From assembly GCF_014205765.1 (NCBI RefSeq), contig NZ_JACIIZ010000008.1:62001-126000 (forward strand): 64,000 nucleotides of DNA, written 5' to 3'. Below, one piece after another: positions 1 through 9,500 of this stretch. Position 1 is the first letter of the stretch. Each line of letters begins with the position of its first letter. Under the pieces are notes generated by a model. It was not told the DNA's origin. It saw only the letters and a list, made by a program, of their open reading frames with translations, and did no database searches. Source of the stretch: Nitrospirillum iridis (GTDB lineage Bacteria; Pseudomonadota; Alphaproteobacteria; Azospirillales; Azospirillaceae). The position numbers were made by a program, and so were the translations under genes.

Positions 1-1
1 G

Positions 2-274
2 CGCGTCGATGGCGGCATGGTCGCCAACGACTGGCTGATGCAGTTCCTGGCCGACCAACTGGACCTGACGGTGGAACGGCCGGCGGTGACGGAGACGACC
101 GCCCTGGGCGCCGCCTTCCTGGCCGGCCTGGCGGCGGGGCTGTTCCCCAACCTGGAGGCCATCTCCACCCTATGGCGGGAAGAGCGCCGGTTCGACCCCG
201 CCGCCGACCCCGCCCAGCGGGAGCGGCTGTATGATGGCTGGAAACGGGCGGTGGCCAGGGTGCGGACGGCGTGA
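2..274 (+). CDS. glpK: Glycerol kinase, C-terminal fragment (cut by window edge)
   Basis: This is the 3' end of a glycerol kinase, which phosphorylates glycerol to glycerol 3-phosphate using ATP in the cytoplasm. The frame is open from the first bases of the window. It starts with a V-D-G-G-M-x-x-N-D segment followed by [14 protein letters not shown], the conserved C-terminal nucleotide-binding part of FGGY-family glycerol kinases. About 90 residues are visible and the rest lies upstream of the window. Two residues typical of the family at this place are intact, the D in V-D-G-G and the T-A-L-G-A-A helix, so nothing suggests decay. No glp gene follows: the next gene belongs to the protease array and starts about 110 bases downstream. 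The family call is secure; other FGGY kinases such as xylulokinase are less likely. Confidence 0.9.
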   Translation, partial: RVDGGMVANDWLMQFLADQLDLTVERPAVTETTALGAAFLAGLAAGLFPNLEAISTLWREERRFDPAADPAQRERLYDGWKRAVARVRTA

Positions 275-382
275 GCCGGCGCGCCCCGGCGTGCAATCAA
301 GAGCACTTTTTAGTATAAGGGTCGCGGTGCGCGGGCGTTGTCGCCGGGGGGCGACCGCCCGCTAAGGAGGTTGGGGACACAG

Positions 383-1462
383 ATGGGCTTTTGGGTGGGG
401 CGCCTGGCAATAGCGCTGGGCCTGGTGGTGCCGATGCTGCTGGCGACGCCCGGCGGCGCGGAGACGAAATGCCAATTCGCCAAAGTGGCCAACTTGCCGA
501 TCAAGATGGAGGGTAACCAGCCCTTGGTGGAGGGCAGCGTCAACGGCCACCCGGTGCAGTTCCTGATCGACACGGGGTCTTTCGCCACTTTGCTGTTTAG
601 CGACGCCGCGGAGAAATTGGGCCTCCACCTGACTGCCATACAAGGGGCCACCGTCTTCGGCGTGGGCGGCGAAAGCCAAGTCATGATGACATCGTTGGAC
701 ACCCTGACGCTGGATCAAGCATCCGTCCATAACCTACGCCTGATGGTGACAGGCACGCACAAAAGTAAAAAAGATGATCCCGTGAAGATTGCTGGCGTCA
801 TAGGCGAAGACATACTCCGAAGATTCGATGTGGAAATGGACTTTGCTCACGAACAGATCTTCTTATACGAAGCGCGCGATTGCGATGACGTGGACCTTCT
901 TCCCTGGACAGGAGCCTACACCGTCGTCGATTTCCCCCCTGTCAGCACCACCCACACCCATATCTCTCCGCAAATATTGATAAATGGCGAGACTGTCCGT
1001 GGTGATTTGGATTCAGGGGCCTATTACTCAACCCTGACAAAAGAAAAGGCGGCCAGCCTGGGCATCACCCCCGAGAGCCCCGGAGTCACATCGGGGGGCA
1101 GCGCCTGGGGCATCGGCGCGCGCCAAGAAGCGGTGTGGGTCGGCAAGTTCGACAGCTTCACCATCGGCGATGAAACCATCCGCCATCCCAAGCTGCGCTT
1201 CGGCGACATCTTCAAACACGCCACTGTCACATGGACCGGGTCGCGGCTGCCCAGCCAAGTGTTGGAAACGCAGATGCTCTTGGGCGCGGATTTCCTGCGG
1301 GCCCATCATGTCTTGATCGCGCACAGCCAGAACAAATTGTATCTCAGCTACATTGGCGGCCCGGTCTTCCAGACAGCCCCGCCCCCTCAAGCGCCGACCG
1401 GTGCGGACACGAAGGACGGCGTGGCCACCGCTCCGCAGTCCGACCAGCCGCCCGGCCGATGA
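383..1462 (+). CDS. Exported bilobal retropepsin-like aspartic protease, copy 1
   Basis: This is a predicted periplasmic aspartic protease of about 359 residues with an unknown substrate. The start at 383 follows AAGGAGG at 364-370. It begins a signal peptide (residues 1-26, hydrophobic LAIALGLVV), whereas an upstream GTG-type start would spoil the signal. Two retropepsin half-domains are fused. Lobe 1 has F-L-I-D-T-G (Asp63) and, later, V-I-G-E-D-I-L. Lobe 2 has L-D-S-G (Asp210) and L-L-G-A-D-F-L. The hydrophobic-hydrophobic-Gly motif after each catalytic triplet is the retropepsin fold signature, so one chain may form the complete active site. A Cys just after the signal peptide (C30) and a Cys near the end of lobe 1 could form a disulfide. 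It is the first of five tandem paralogues and is visibly AT-richer than the others around 740-1000. The fold is confident; the activity is inferred. Confidence 0.82.
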   Translation: MGFWVGRLAIALGLVVPMLLATPGGAETKCQFAKVANLPIKMEGNQPLVEGSVNGHPVQFLIDTGSFATLLFSDAAEKLGLHLTAIQGATVFGVGGESQVMMTSLDTLTLDQASVHNLRLMVTGTHKSKKDDPVKIAGVIGEDILRRFDVEMDFAHEQIFLYEARDCDDVDLLPWTGAYTVVDFPPVSTTHTHISPQILINGETVRGDLDSGAYYSTLTKEKAASLGITPESPGVTSGGSAWGIGARQEAVWVGKFDSFTIGDETIRHPKLRFGDIFKHATVTWTGSRLPSQVLETQMLLGADFLRAHHVLIAHSQNKLYLSYIGGPVFQTAPPPQAPTGADTKDGVATAPQSDQPPGR

Positions 1463-1649
1463 CGGCTTTTCAGGATAGCGGCATCAGCAACATCGTGCAG
1501 GGCGCCGCTCGGGTGCGTCTGCCATCACACCCGCGACCCGATGGACGCGTAATGGCCCACAACCACGGGGCCGCCACCGGTCGGCCGATGCAATTTCAGG
1601 CGGAACCGGCACCCGCCGGACGCTGCACGTTGGGGGGGACGGAGTAGCA

Positions 1650-2705
1650 ATGCGCACCGACATGACGCGCTTGGCGGGCTTGCTGTGCATTTGGGGATCA
1701 CTTTGCCTAACGGGTAATGCCAGGGCCGCTCCGTGCAGGATGGAGCAATGGGGCGTCATCCCCATCGTCATGGAGGGGAACCAACCCCTGATCCCTGGCG
1801 CCATCAACGGCACGCCGGTCAAGTTCCTGATCGACACCGGCGCCACCGCCAGTTTCATCGTTCCTGGCGCGGCCAAACGCCTGGGCCTGGTGAAGGGAAA
1901 GCTGCGCGGCGCGGCCACCGGCGTGGATCGCGGTGAAAGCGACATCACCTCCACCGTCATCAAAACCCTGACGCTGAACAACGCCAGCGCCAACGATGTG
2001 CCGATGATGATCGGCGGTGGTGGCGATAGCCTGGGGGGGCCCGACGTCGTTGGCGTGATGGGTGAGAACTTCTTGCGTCACTATGACGTGGAGATGGATT
2101 TCGCCCACGGCCGGATGGTCCTTTACACTCCCCACGATTGCGGTGACGCCGACCTGATGACATGGGACGGCGCCTATTCGGTCGCTGACTTCCGCCCCCT
2201 GACATCGTTCCTGCCGCAGATCATCCTGGATCTGCAACTCAACGGGCAGCACGTTCAGGCGCTGTTGGACAGCGGCGCCTATTACTCCATCCTAACGGTC
2301 GACAAGGCCAGGGGCTTGGGTGTCAAAGCCGATGCTCCCGGTGTCACACCAGTGCCCCCCATCACCGGAATAAACGGGGGAAGGGTGCGGGCGTGGGTGG
2401 CGACTTTCGACAGCTTCACCATTGGGGATGAAACCATCAAGCATCCGAAGCTGCGATTCGGTGAAATCAGTTACGAGGCTTATTGGACCAGCAACGACCG
2501 TGATTTCATGGCCGTTCGCGAAAACCAGATGCTCCTGGGCGCTGACTTCCTGCGCAGCCACCGCGTCCTGATCGCCCACAGCCAGCATAAGCTTTACTTC
2601 AGCTACGTCGGGGGGCCTGTCTTTCAAACCGATGGAGCGCCCGCGCCGGTGTCGACACCCCCGGCCACCGACAGCGCCGATCCGCCCCGATTGAAGGTGG
2701 ACTAA
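1650..2705 (+). CDS. Exported bilobal retropepsin-like aspartic protease, copy 2
   Basis: This 351-residue protein is the closest relative of copy 1. The ATG at 1650 is preceded by a G-rich ribosome-binding stretch with GGAG. It opens a signal peptide ending near A-R-A-A-P-C. Lobe 1 carries F-L-I-D-T-G (Asp62) and V-M-G-E-N-F-L; lobe 2 carries L-D-S-G-A-Y-Y-S (Asp207) and L-L-G-A-D-F-L-R-S-H. The family signatures MEGNQPL near the N terminus, FDSFTIGDETIKHPKLRFG and GGPVFQ near the C terminus are all present. The tail after GGPVFQ is a short Pro/Thr-rich linker-like segment. It is separated from copy 1 by 187 bp with no recognizable terminator, so co-transcription is possible. Both catalytic triplets are intact, so it is probably an active protease. 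Substrate and partner are not evident from the sequence. Confidence 0.82.
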   Translation: MRTDMTRLAGLLCIWGSLCLTGNARAAPCRMEQWGVIPIVMEGNQPLIPGAINGTPVKFLIDTGATASFIVPGAAKRLGLVKGKLRGAATGVDRGESDITSTVIKTLTLNNASANDVPMMIGGGGDSLGGPDVVGVMGENFLRHYDVEMDFAHGRMVLYTPHDCGDADLMTWDGAYSVADFRPLTSFLPQIILDLQLNGQHVQALLDSGAYYSILTVDKARGLGVKADAPGVTPVPPITGINGGRVRAWVATFDSFTIGDETIKHPKLRFGEISYEAYWTSNDRDFMAVRENQMLLGADFLRSHRVLIAHSQHKLYFSYVGGPVFQTDGAPAPVSTPPATDSADPPRLKVD

Positions 2706-2894
2706 CGACGGGGCAAGAGACTTGCGCTCAGAGGGGTGCCTGGGGATCGGAATGAAAAAGATGGGTAATTGCGATTTTGTAACGGGCTGCTGCGCGCCTG
2801 CGGATAAAAGGCCGGGCCGCGACATCTCATCTTGCTCAGGCTGACGCCAGCCTGGGGGGCGGAACACATCACGGAACTGGCCTGGGGAACGAGC

Positions 2895-3995
2895 ATGGGC
2901 TTGGCGATGATAGTGAACCATCTGCGCGGAACATTGGCCGTGGCGACAGCCCTCTGCCTGGCGGCCATCCCTCTCGCCGCCCCCGCCCGGGCGGCGTCTT
3001 CCTGCAAGCTGGTCAAGGTGGCGGCCATCCCGCTGGAGATGGACGGGAACCAACTGCTGGCCGCCGTCACCATCAACGGCAAACCGACCCATATGCAGAT
3101 CGACACCGGCGCCTGGATGTCCCTGCTGAGCCGCCCCTCACTGGGCCAACTGGGCCTGAAGGCGGTGGACGCCGAAAGTGAACTGATCGGCATCGACGGC
3201 AAAAGCCGACTGTTGCAGACCACCTTGGACAGCCTGGAACTGGGCGCGTGGCGGGGGCGGGACGTGCGCGTCTATGTCGGCGGCTACCGCGCTTTCGGGG
3301 GCGACGCGGTAGGCCTGCTGGGCATGGACCTGCTGGAACGCTACGATATGGAATTCGACCTCGCCCACAAGCTGTTGAGCCTGTACAAGCCGGAGAAGTG
3401 CGATAACGACGTCCTGGCCTACTGGTCGGACAGCTACAACGTCACCGACATGGAATCCGGGCGTGGCACCCGCTCGCGCATCCGCCTGACCGTCTCCGTC
3501 AACGGGCAGCCCGTTCACGCCCAACTGGACAGTGGCGCCAGCCTGACCGTCCTGGATGAGGGCGTGGCCAGGCGCGTGGGCGTGGACGTGGCCGCCGGAG
3601 AAGCCGAGAAGGGCGGGGGAGCGCAGGGCGTGAATGGCTACAAGATCGAAGATCACATCGGCACGTTCGACAGCTTCAGCATCGGGGATGAGACCATCCG
3701 CCACGCCAAGCTGCGGGTGACCGATCTGTACAATCGCGTGGGCGAACGCTTGGTCGGCAGCAAGCTGGCCACGTCCTACGGCGACACCGACATGTACCTG
3801 GGCGTCGATTTCCTGCGCAGCCACCGCGTCTACGTCGCCTCCAGCCAGCGCAAGATCTACTTCACCTACCAGGGCGGCCCCGTGTTCCAGATGATAGGCC
3901 CGGTGCGCCCGCCGGAAGAGGACGAGTCGACGGCGGCCAACGGCGGGCGAGCGGACAAGCCATCGGCGGCGGCGCCGCAACCGACCAGGGAGTAA
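2895..3995 (+). CDS. Exported bilobal retropepsin-like aspartic protease, copy 3
   Basis: This is a predicted secreted protease of about 366 residues and belongs with copy 5 in a second subfamily. The open frame begins earlier, at a TTG (2832). The ATG at 2895 (or 2907) gives a proper signal peptide ending A-R-A-A-S-S-C, so it is preferred. Lobe 1 has Q-I-D-T-G-A (Asp70) and L-L-G-M-D-L-L-E-R; lobe 2 has L-D-S-G-A-S-L-T (Asp212) and Y-L-G-V-D-F-L-R-S-H. Subfamily marks shared with copy 5 are SSCKL at the mature N terminus, SRLLQ in lobe 1, YKPE-x-C before the linker, and KIYFTYxGGPVFQ at the end. The C-terminal tail is charged and Pro-rich. Both active-site Asp residues are present. The role is unknown. 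Confidence 0.82.
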   Translation: MGLAMIVNHLRGTLAVATALCLAAIPLAAPARAASSCKLVKVAAIPLEMDGNQLLAAVTINGKPTHMQIDTGAWMSLLSRPSLGQLGLKAVDAESELIGIDGKSRLLQTTLDSLELGAWRGRDVRVYVGGYRAFGGDAVGLLGMDLLERYDMEFDLAHKLLSLYKPEKCDNDVLAYWSDSYNVTDMESGRGTRSRIRLTVSVNGQPVHAQLDSGASLTVLDEGVARRVGVDVAAGEAEKGGGAQGVNGYKIEDHIGTFDSFSIGDETIRHAKLRVTDLYNRVGERLVGSKLATSYGDTDMYLGVDFLRSHRVYVASSQRKIYFTYQGGPVFQMIGPVRPPEEDESTAANGGRADKPSAAAPQPTRE

Positions 3996-4102
3996 GCCGC
4001 GACACGGCACCGCCCTTCATTGGCCATCGCTTGATCGGCACCGCGTTTGCGTGCATCCCTATGGGTGCAAAAATGCCAACACCGCCTTGCGGCAAGACGG
4101 GG

Positions 4103-5161
4103 ATGCGGATGCGGAAGGAAGGGGACGGCGCCCGGCGGGGGCCTGCCTGGGCCTGGGGACTGGTCGTGGCGGCGCTGACGCTGGCCAGCGGGACAAGCGC
4201 CAAGGGTGCCGAGACCTGCCAGATGATCAAGACGGACAGCCTGCCCGTGGTCATGGACGGCAACCAGCCCCTGGTGAAGGTCGAGGTCAACGGCCATCCC
4301 GCCTATTTCCTGATCGACACCGGTGCCGCCCTCAGCATGATCCTACGCTCCAAGGCGGCGGAACTGGACCTGCCGAGCTTCAGCGGCCGCAATGGCGAGA
4401 TCATCGGCGTCGGCGGCCGCAGCGACATTCAGGGCACCCGCATCAAAACCTTCACCCTGGGCCAGCACACGGTCACGGACATGCCCCTGGCGCTGGCCGG
4501 AGAGCGGGCCATAGGCCGCGCCGACGTGGTGGGCCTGCTGGGGGAAGACGTGTTCCGCAAGTTCGATGTGGAATTCGACCTGGCGCACGACATCATCAAC
4601 CTGTACCAGCCGCGTGGCTGCGGCGACGCCTTCCTGGGCTTTTGGTCGGAAAGCGCGCTGACCGCCGACATTCGGCCGCTGAACCCACAAAACCCCGAGA
4701 TCCTGCTGGATGTCACGCTGGGCGGCCAACCTGTGAAGGCCGCCCTGGACAGTGGGGCGACCCGCTCGGTGCTGTCGCTGTCCGCCGCCGCCCGTGCCGG
4801 CGTCACGCCGGACACCCCCGGCGTGACCATGGCGGAGTTGGCCTCGGGCATCGGTGCCAAGACGTCCCAGGAATGGATCGGCGTGTTCGACGGCTTCACC
4901 CTGGGGGATGAGACCATCAAGCATGCCAAGCTGCGCTTCGGCGATTTTCTGAACCAGACCGCCACCTATACCGATGCCGGTTCGCGGATGGCCCACCCCG
5001 CCTCCGGCCAGTCCAGCCCTGACATGCTGCTGGGGGCCGACTTCCTCAAGGCCCACCATGTGCTGATCGCCCACAGCCAGAACAGGCTGTACTTCACCTA
5101 CAATGGTGGCCCGGTGTTCAATGTCACCCGGCAAAAGCCGGAAGCGACGGCGCCGCGGTAG
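4103..5161 (+). CDS. Exported bilobal retropepsin-like aspartic protease, copy 4
   Basis: This fourth paralogue has about 352 residues from the ATG at 4103. In-frame starts further upstream (TTG 4031, ATG 4061 and 4073) would put a non-signal segment ahead of the Arg/Lys-rich n-region, so 4103 or 4109 is preferred, though the start is uncertain. The signal peptide core is GLVVAALTLASG, with a likely cut before A-E-T-C. Lobe 1 carries F-L-I-D-T-G-A (Asp72) and L-L-G-E-D-V-F; lobe 2 carries L-D-S-G-A-T (Asp216) and L-L-G-A-D-F-L-K-A-H-H. FTLGDETIKHAKLRFGD and GGPVF near the C terminus place it with copies 1 and 2. It lies only about 107 bp after copy 3. Both catalytic Asp residues are intact; function beyond the fold is not known. 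Confidence 0.82.
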   Translation: MRMRKEGDGARRGPAWAWGLVVAALTLASGTSAKGAETCQMIKTDSLPVVMDGNQPLVKVEVNGHPAYFLIDTGAALSMILRSKAAELDLPSFSGRNGEIIGVGGRSDIQGTRIKTFTLGQHTVTDMPLALAGERAIGRADVVGLLGEDVFRKFDVEFDLAHDIINLYQPRGCGDAFLGFWSESALTADIRPLNPQNPEILLDVTLGGQPVKAALDSGATRSVLSLSAAARAGVTPDTPGVTMAELASGIGAKTSQEWIGVFDGFTLGDETIKHAKLRFGDFLNQTATYTDAGSRMAHPASGQSSPDMLLGADFLKAHHVLIAHSQNRLYFTYNGGPVFNVTRQKPEATAPR

Positions 5162-5256
5162 GACCCCGCCCTCCGGCGCGATGCCCGCGGTTACGCACTG
5201 TTGGGGGAGCGGCCGGGCATAGGAAGTCCGCCGGGACTGGGATGATAGGGGGCACA

Positions 5257-6357
5257 ATGACTTTACGCACCTGGGCGCGACACCTGGCACGGGGGGTGGG
5301 CGCCAGCGCCCTGGTGAGTCTGGCGGTCGGCGCCGCGCCGGCCCTGGCCGGTTCGTCCTCCTGCAAGCTGGCCAAAGTGGGCAGCGTTCCCGTCACCCTG
5401 GACGGCAATCAGCCCCTGGTCAGCGCCGTGGTCAATGGGAAGCCTGTGCATTTCCTGCTGGATACCGGCGCTGACAGTTCCATCATCAGTCGCCCGGCCG
5501 CAGCCCGTTTGGGTCTGTACGCCAAGGACACCGGTGGCCAGCTTATTGGCCTTAACGGATCCAGCCGCCTGCTGCAGTCGACCATGAACACGATAGAGAT
5601 GGGCACCTACCACGGCAAGGATGTGCGTGTTTTCGTCGGCGGCCATAACGAGTTCGGCGCGGGCGAAGATGTGGTGGGCGTCCTGGGGATGGACTTCCTG
5701 GAACGGCACGACCTGGAATTCGATTTCGCGCACAATTTACTGAACCTGTACAAACCCGAAGGCTGCGACGACGTCGAACTCGCGTACTGGGCCGACTCCT
5801 ACAGCATGGTGGAGTTGGACAGGGTTTGGCGCACACGCGCCGCTATTCGCCTGGTAATCACTGTCGATGGGCAGCCGCTGCATGCCTTGGTGGACAGCGG
5901 TGCCACCGTAAGCCTGCTGGACGCCAAGGCGATGCGCCACCTGGGGCGCGATACCGCCAACGTCGGCGTGGGGCCGGAGGCGGACGTCAAGCCCGGCGGC
6001 GCCATCCGAGGGATCGGCGGCCTGTACCTCCCCACGCTCATCAGCACGTTCGGAACCGTCAGCATTGGCGATGAGACCATCAAGAACGCCAAGATGCGAT
6101 ATCTAGCCCACCCGGACGACAAAGGGCAGCTAGTTACCGACGCCCGCCTGGACGACGCCTTCGGCGGCGGCGTGGACATGGTCCTGGGCGCGGACTTCCT
6201 GCGCAGCCACCGAGTGTACGTGGCCTTCAGTCAGCGCAAAATCTATTTCACCTACGCCGGGGGCCCCGTCTTCCAAACCAAGGGCGAGGCCATGATGCGG
6301 GACCGCAGCGGGGAGGACACCGCCCTGTCGGAAAAGGGAGGCGCCACCCCGCAGTAG
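5257..6357 (+). CDS. Exported bilobal retropepsin-like aspartic protease, copy 5
   Basis: This last member of the array has about 366 residues. ATG 5257 is preceded by AGGGGG; an in-frame ATG at 5242 is the alternative and would add five residues. The signal peptide ends P-A-L-A-G before SSSCKL. Lobe 1 has F-L-L-D-T-G-A (Asp69) and V-L-G-M-D-F-L-E-R; lobe 2 has V-D-S-G-A-T (Asp213) and V-L-G-A-D-F-L-R-S-H. It resembles copy 3 most, sharing SRLLQ, DVRVxVGG, YKPE-x-C and KIYFTY. The gene ends convergently with gltB, with hairpins at 6374-6402 and 6492-6519 between them. PerP of Caulobacter, a periplasmic retropepsin-like protease that processes PodJ, is a distant functional precedent from the same class; orthology is not claimed. 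Confidence 0.82.
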   Translation: MTLRTWARHLARGVGASALVSLAVGAAPALAGSSSCKLAKVGSVPVTLDGNQPLVSAVVNGKPVHFLLDTGADSSIISRPAAARLGLYAKDTGGQLIGLNGSSRLLQSTMNTIEMGTYHGKDVRVFVGGHNEFGAGEDVVGVLGMDFLERHDLEFDFAHNLLNLYKPEGCDDVELAYWADSYSMVELDRVWRTRAAIRLVITVDGQPLHALVDSGATVSLLDAKAMRHLGRDTANVGVGPEADVKPGGAIRGIGGLYLPTLISTFGTVSIGDETIKNAKMRYLAHPDDKGQLVTDARLDDAFGGGVDMVLGADFLRSHRVYVAFSQRKIYFTYAGGPVFQTKGEAMMRDRSGEDTALSEKGGATPQ

Positions 6358-6373
6358 GCGCCCGCAAAGAAAA

Positions 6374-6402
6374 ACCGCCACCAGAGGGTATCCGGCGGCG
6401 GT
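6374..6402 (-). terminator. Intrinsic terminator between protease copy 5 and gltB
   Basis: ACCGCC at 6374-6379 pairs with GGCGGT at 6397-6402. On the minus strand the hairpin is followed at once by a T-rich tail (TTTTTCTTT), which suits termination of gltB transcripts. On the plus strand a shorter T-run follows after four bases, so it may work both ways. Confidence 0.5.
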
Positions 6403-6491
6403 CGCGTTTTCCGGGGAGCGGCGGCGGGCTCCTGGCGGAACCCCCGTGCCCCCTCTTCTTCGTCCCTCTTCGTGGGGCTCCCTAGGCGGGA

Positions 6492-6519
6492 GGCGCCCCG
6501 GCCCAAAGGCCGGGGCGCC
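6492..6519 (-). terminator. 12-bp perfect hairpin just after gltB stop
   Basis: GGCGCCCCGGCC at 6492-6503 pairs perfectly with 6508-6519 around a four-base loop, 27 bp past the gltB stop. It lacks its own T-run, so it is either a 3'-end stabilizing structure or the first part of a two-hairpin terminator with 6374-6402. Confidence 0.45.
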
Positions 6520-6546
6520 CGAAATGGCGGCTTACTCGGGCGCCCC

Positions 6547-9500
6547 CTACTCGGCGCTGAGCGCCTGGGGCGGCAGGACCGGCACCGCCAGGCGGTGCAG
6601 CATCTCCTTCGGGACCACCTGCCAGAAGTGGCCGCGCACCAGCGGCCAGTCGTTCAGCAGGGTCATGGCCCAGCGGCTTTGCGTCCGCGCCACATGCTCC
6701 TCGATCAGCGACACCAGCATATCCTCGTAATGCTGCACCTGGATACGCTGGAAGATGACGCTGTCGGGGTTGATGTGCAGCGGCAGGGTGCCCGCCTGAT
6801 CATAGACGAAGGCCATGCCGCCGGTCATACCGGCACCAAAGTTGTCACCCACGGACCCGAGGATGACCACCATGCCGCCGGTCATGTACTCGCAGCCGTT
6901 GGAACCGCAGCCCTCCACCACCACCGTGGCGCCGGAGTTGCGGACGGCGAAGCGCTCACCCGCCTGGCCGGCGGCGAACACCTTGCCCGCCGTGGCACCG
7001 TACAGCACCGTGTTGCCGATGATGGTGTTCTCGTTGGACTTCAAGGGCGTGGCCGTCAGCGGCCGGACGATGATGGTGCCGCCCGACAGCCCCTTGCCGA
7101 CATAGTCGTTGGCGTCGCCGAACACCTCCAGGGTCAGCCCCTGGACGGCGAAGGCGCCCAGCGACTGGCCGGCGGAGCCGCGCAGGCGCACCGTGCAGTG
7201 CCCAGGCTGCAGGCCGCTCATCCCGAACTTGCGGGTGATCATGGCCGACATCCGCGTGCCGATGGCGCGGTGCGTGTTCTGCACGTTGTAGGCCAACTGC
7301 ATCTTCTCGCCGTCCTCGAACAGCTGGCGGGCGTCCCGGATCATCTGGGCGTCCAGCGTGTCCGGCACCTCGTTGCGGCCGGTCTGCGTGCAGTAGCGCG
7401 CGCTGTCGCCGGCCGGGTCGGCCTGGGCCAGCAGGGGGTTCAAGTCCAGATCGTCCAGGTGCACGGCGCCGCGGCTGACCTGGTGCAGCAGGTCGGTGCG
7501 GCCGATGACCTCCCGCAGCGTGCGGAAGCCCAGGCTGGCCAGGATCTCGCGCACCTCTTCCGCCATGAAGCTGAACAGGTTGACGACCTTCTCCGGCGTG
7601 CCGACGAACTTCTGCCGCAGGCTTTCATCCTGCACGCACACGCCCACCGGGCAGGTGTTGCTGTGGCACTGGCGTACCATGATGCAGCCCATGGCGATCA
7701 GGCTGGCGGTACCCACGCCGAACTCCTCGGCCCCCAGCATCGCCGCCATGACGATGTCGCGCCCGGTCTTGAGCCCGCCGTCGGTGCGCAGCGTGACGCG
7801 GTGGCGCAGGCGGTTCAGCGTCAGCACCTGCTGCACCTCGCTGAGGCCCATTTCCCACGGCAAGCCGGCGAACTTCACGCTGGTGACGGGCGAGGCGCCG
7901 GTGCCGCCGACATTGCCCGACACCAGGATGACATCGGCGCCGGCCTTGGCCACGCCGGCGGCGATGGTGCCGATGCCCGAGCGGCTGACCAGCTTCACGC
8001 AGACCTTGGCGTCCGGGTTGATCTGCTTCAGGTCGTAGATCAGCTGCGCCAGATCCTCGATCGAGTAGATGTCGTGGTGCGGCGGCGGGCTGATCAGCAT
8101 CACGCCGGGCGTGCTGTGGCGCAGGCGGGCGATCAGTTCCGTCACCTTGAAGCCGGGCAGCTGCCCGCCCTCGCCGGGCTTGGCGCCCTGGGCCACCTTG
8201 ATCTCGATCTCGCGGCACTGGTTCAGGTACTCGGCCGTCACGCCGAAGCGGCCGGAGGCCACCTGCTTGATGGCGGAGTTCCAGTTGTCGCCGTTGGCGT
8301 CCGGCTTGAAGCGCGCCGGATCCTCACCACCCTCGCCCGAGTCGGACTTGGCGCCGATGCGGTTCATGGCGACGTTCAGGGTGCCGTGGGCCTCGGGGCT
8401 CAGGGCGCCCAGCGACATGGCCGGGGTGATGAAGCGCTTGCGGATGGCGGTGATGCTCTCCACCTCGTCCACCGCGACCTTGCCCTTGGAGGGGCGGAAG
8501 TCCAGCAGGTCGCGCAGCTGCAGGGGCGGGCGCTTGTGCACGCCTTCGGAGTAGCGCTTGAAGGTGGAATAGCTGTCGTTGGACACCGCCTGCTGCAGCA
8601 GGTGGATCAGGCCGCCTTCCCAGGCGTGGCGGTCGCCGCCCTTGCGGAACTTGTAGAAACCGCCGATGGGCAGGGCCACGACCTCCTCGTTCCAGGCCAG
8701 CGCGTGCTGTTCCAGCACGTCCTTCTGGATGCCGACCAGGCCCAAGCCGGAGATGCGGCTGATCATGCCGGGGAAGTGCTCGGCCACCAGCGAGCGGGAC
8801 AGGCCCACCGCCTCGAAGTTCAGGCCGCCGCGATAGCTGGAGACGATGGAGATGCCCATCTTGGACATGATCTTCAGCAGGCCCTCATTGATGGCCTTCT
8901 TGTACCGCTCCAGGCACTTCTCCAAGGGCATGTCGCCGAACAGGCCGCGCCGCTGGCGGTCGGCGATGGCCTCCTGCGCCAGGTAGGCGTTGACCGTGGT
9001 GGCACCCACGCCGATCAGCACGGCAACGTAGTGCACGTCCAGGCATTCGCCCGAGCGGACGTTGACCGAGGTGAAGGTGCGCAGCTGCTGGCGGATCAGA
9101 TGGGTATGGACCGCCCCCGTCACCAGGATCATGGGCAGGGCGGCGCGGTCGGGCCCCATGGCCTCATCCGTCAGGATCAGGTGGGTGGCGCCGCCACGCA
9201 CCGCGTCCTCCGCCTCCTGCCGCACGCGGCGCAGGGCGTCGGTCATGGCGAACTCACCCACCGCCGGATCGAAGGTGCAGTCGATCTCCGCCGCCGTGTC
9301 GCCCATATAGCGCCGCATGGCGATGAATTCCGCCGTCGTCAGGACGGGGGTCTGCAGCTGCAGCAGGCGGGTCTGGGTGTCATTCTCGTCCAGGATGTTG
9401 CCCAGGTTGCCCAAGCGGGTCTTCAGGCTCATCACCCGCTGCTCGCGCAGGCTGTCGATGGGCGGGTTGGTCACCTGGCTGAAATTCTGGCGGAAATAGT

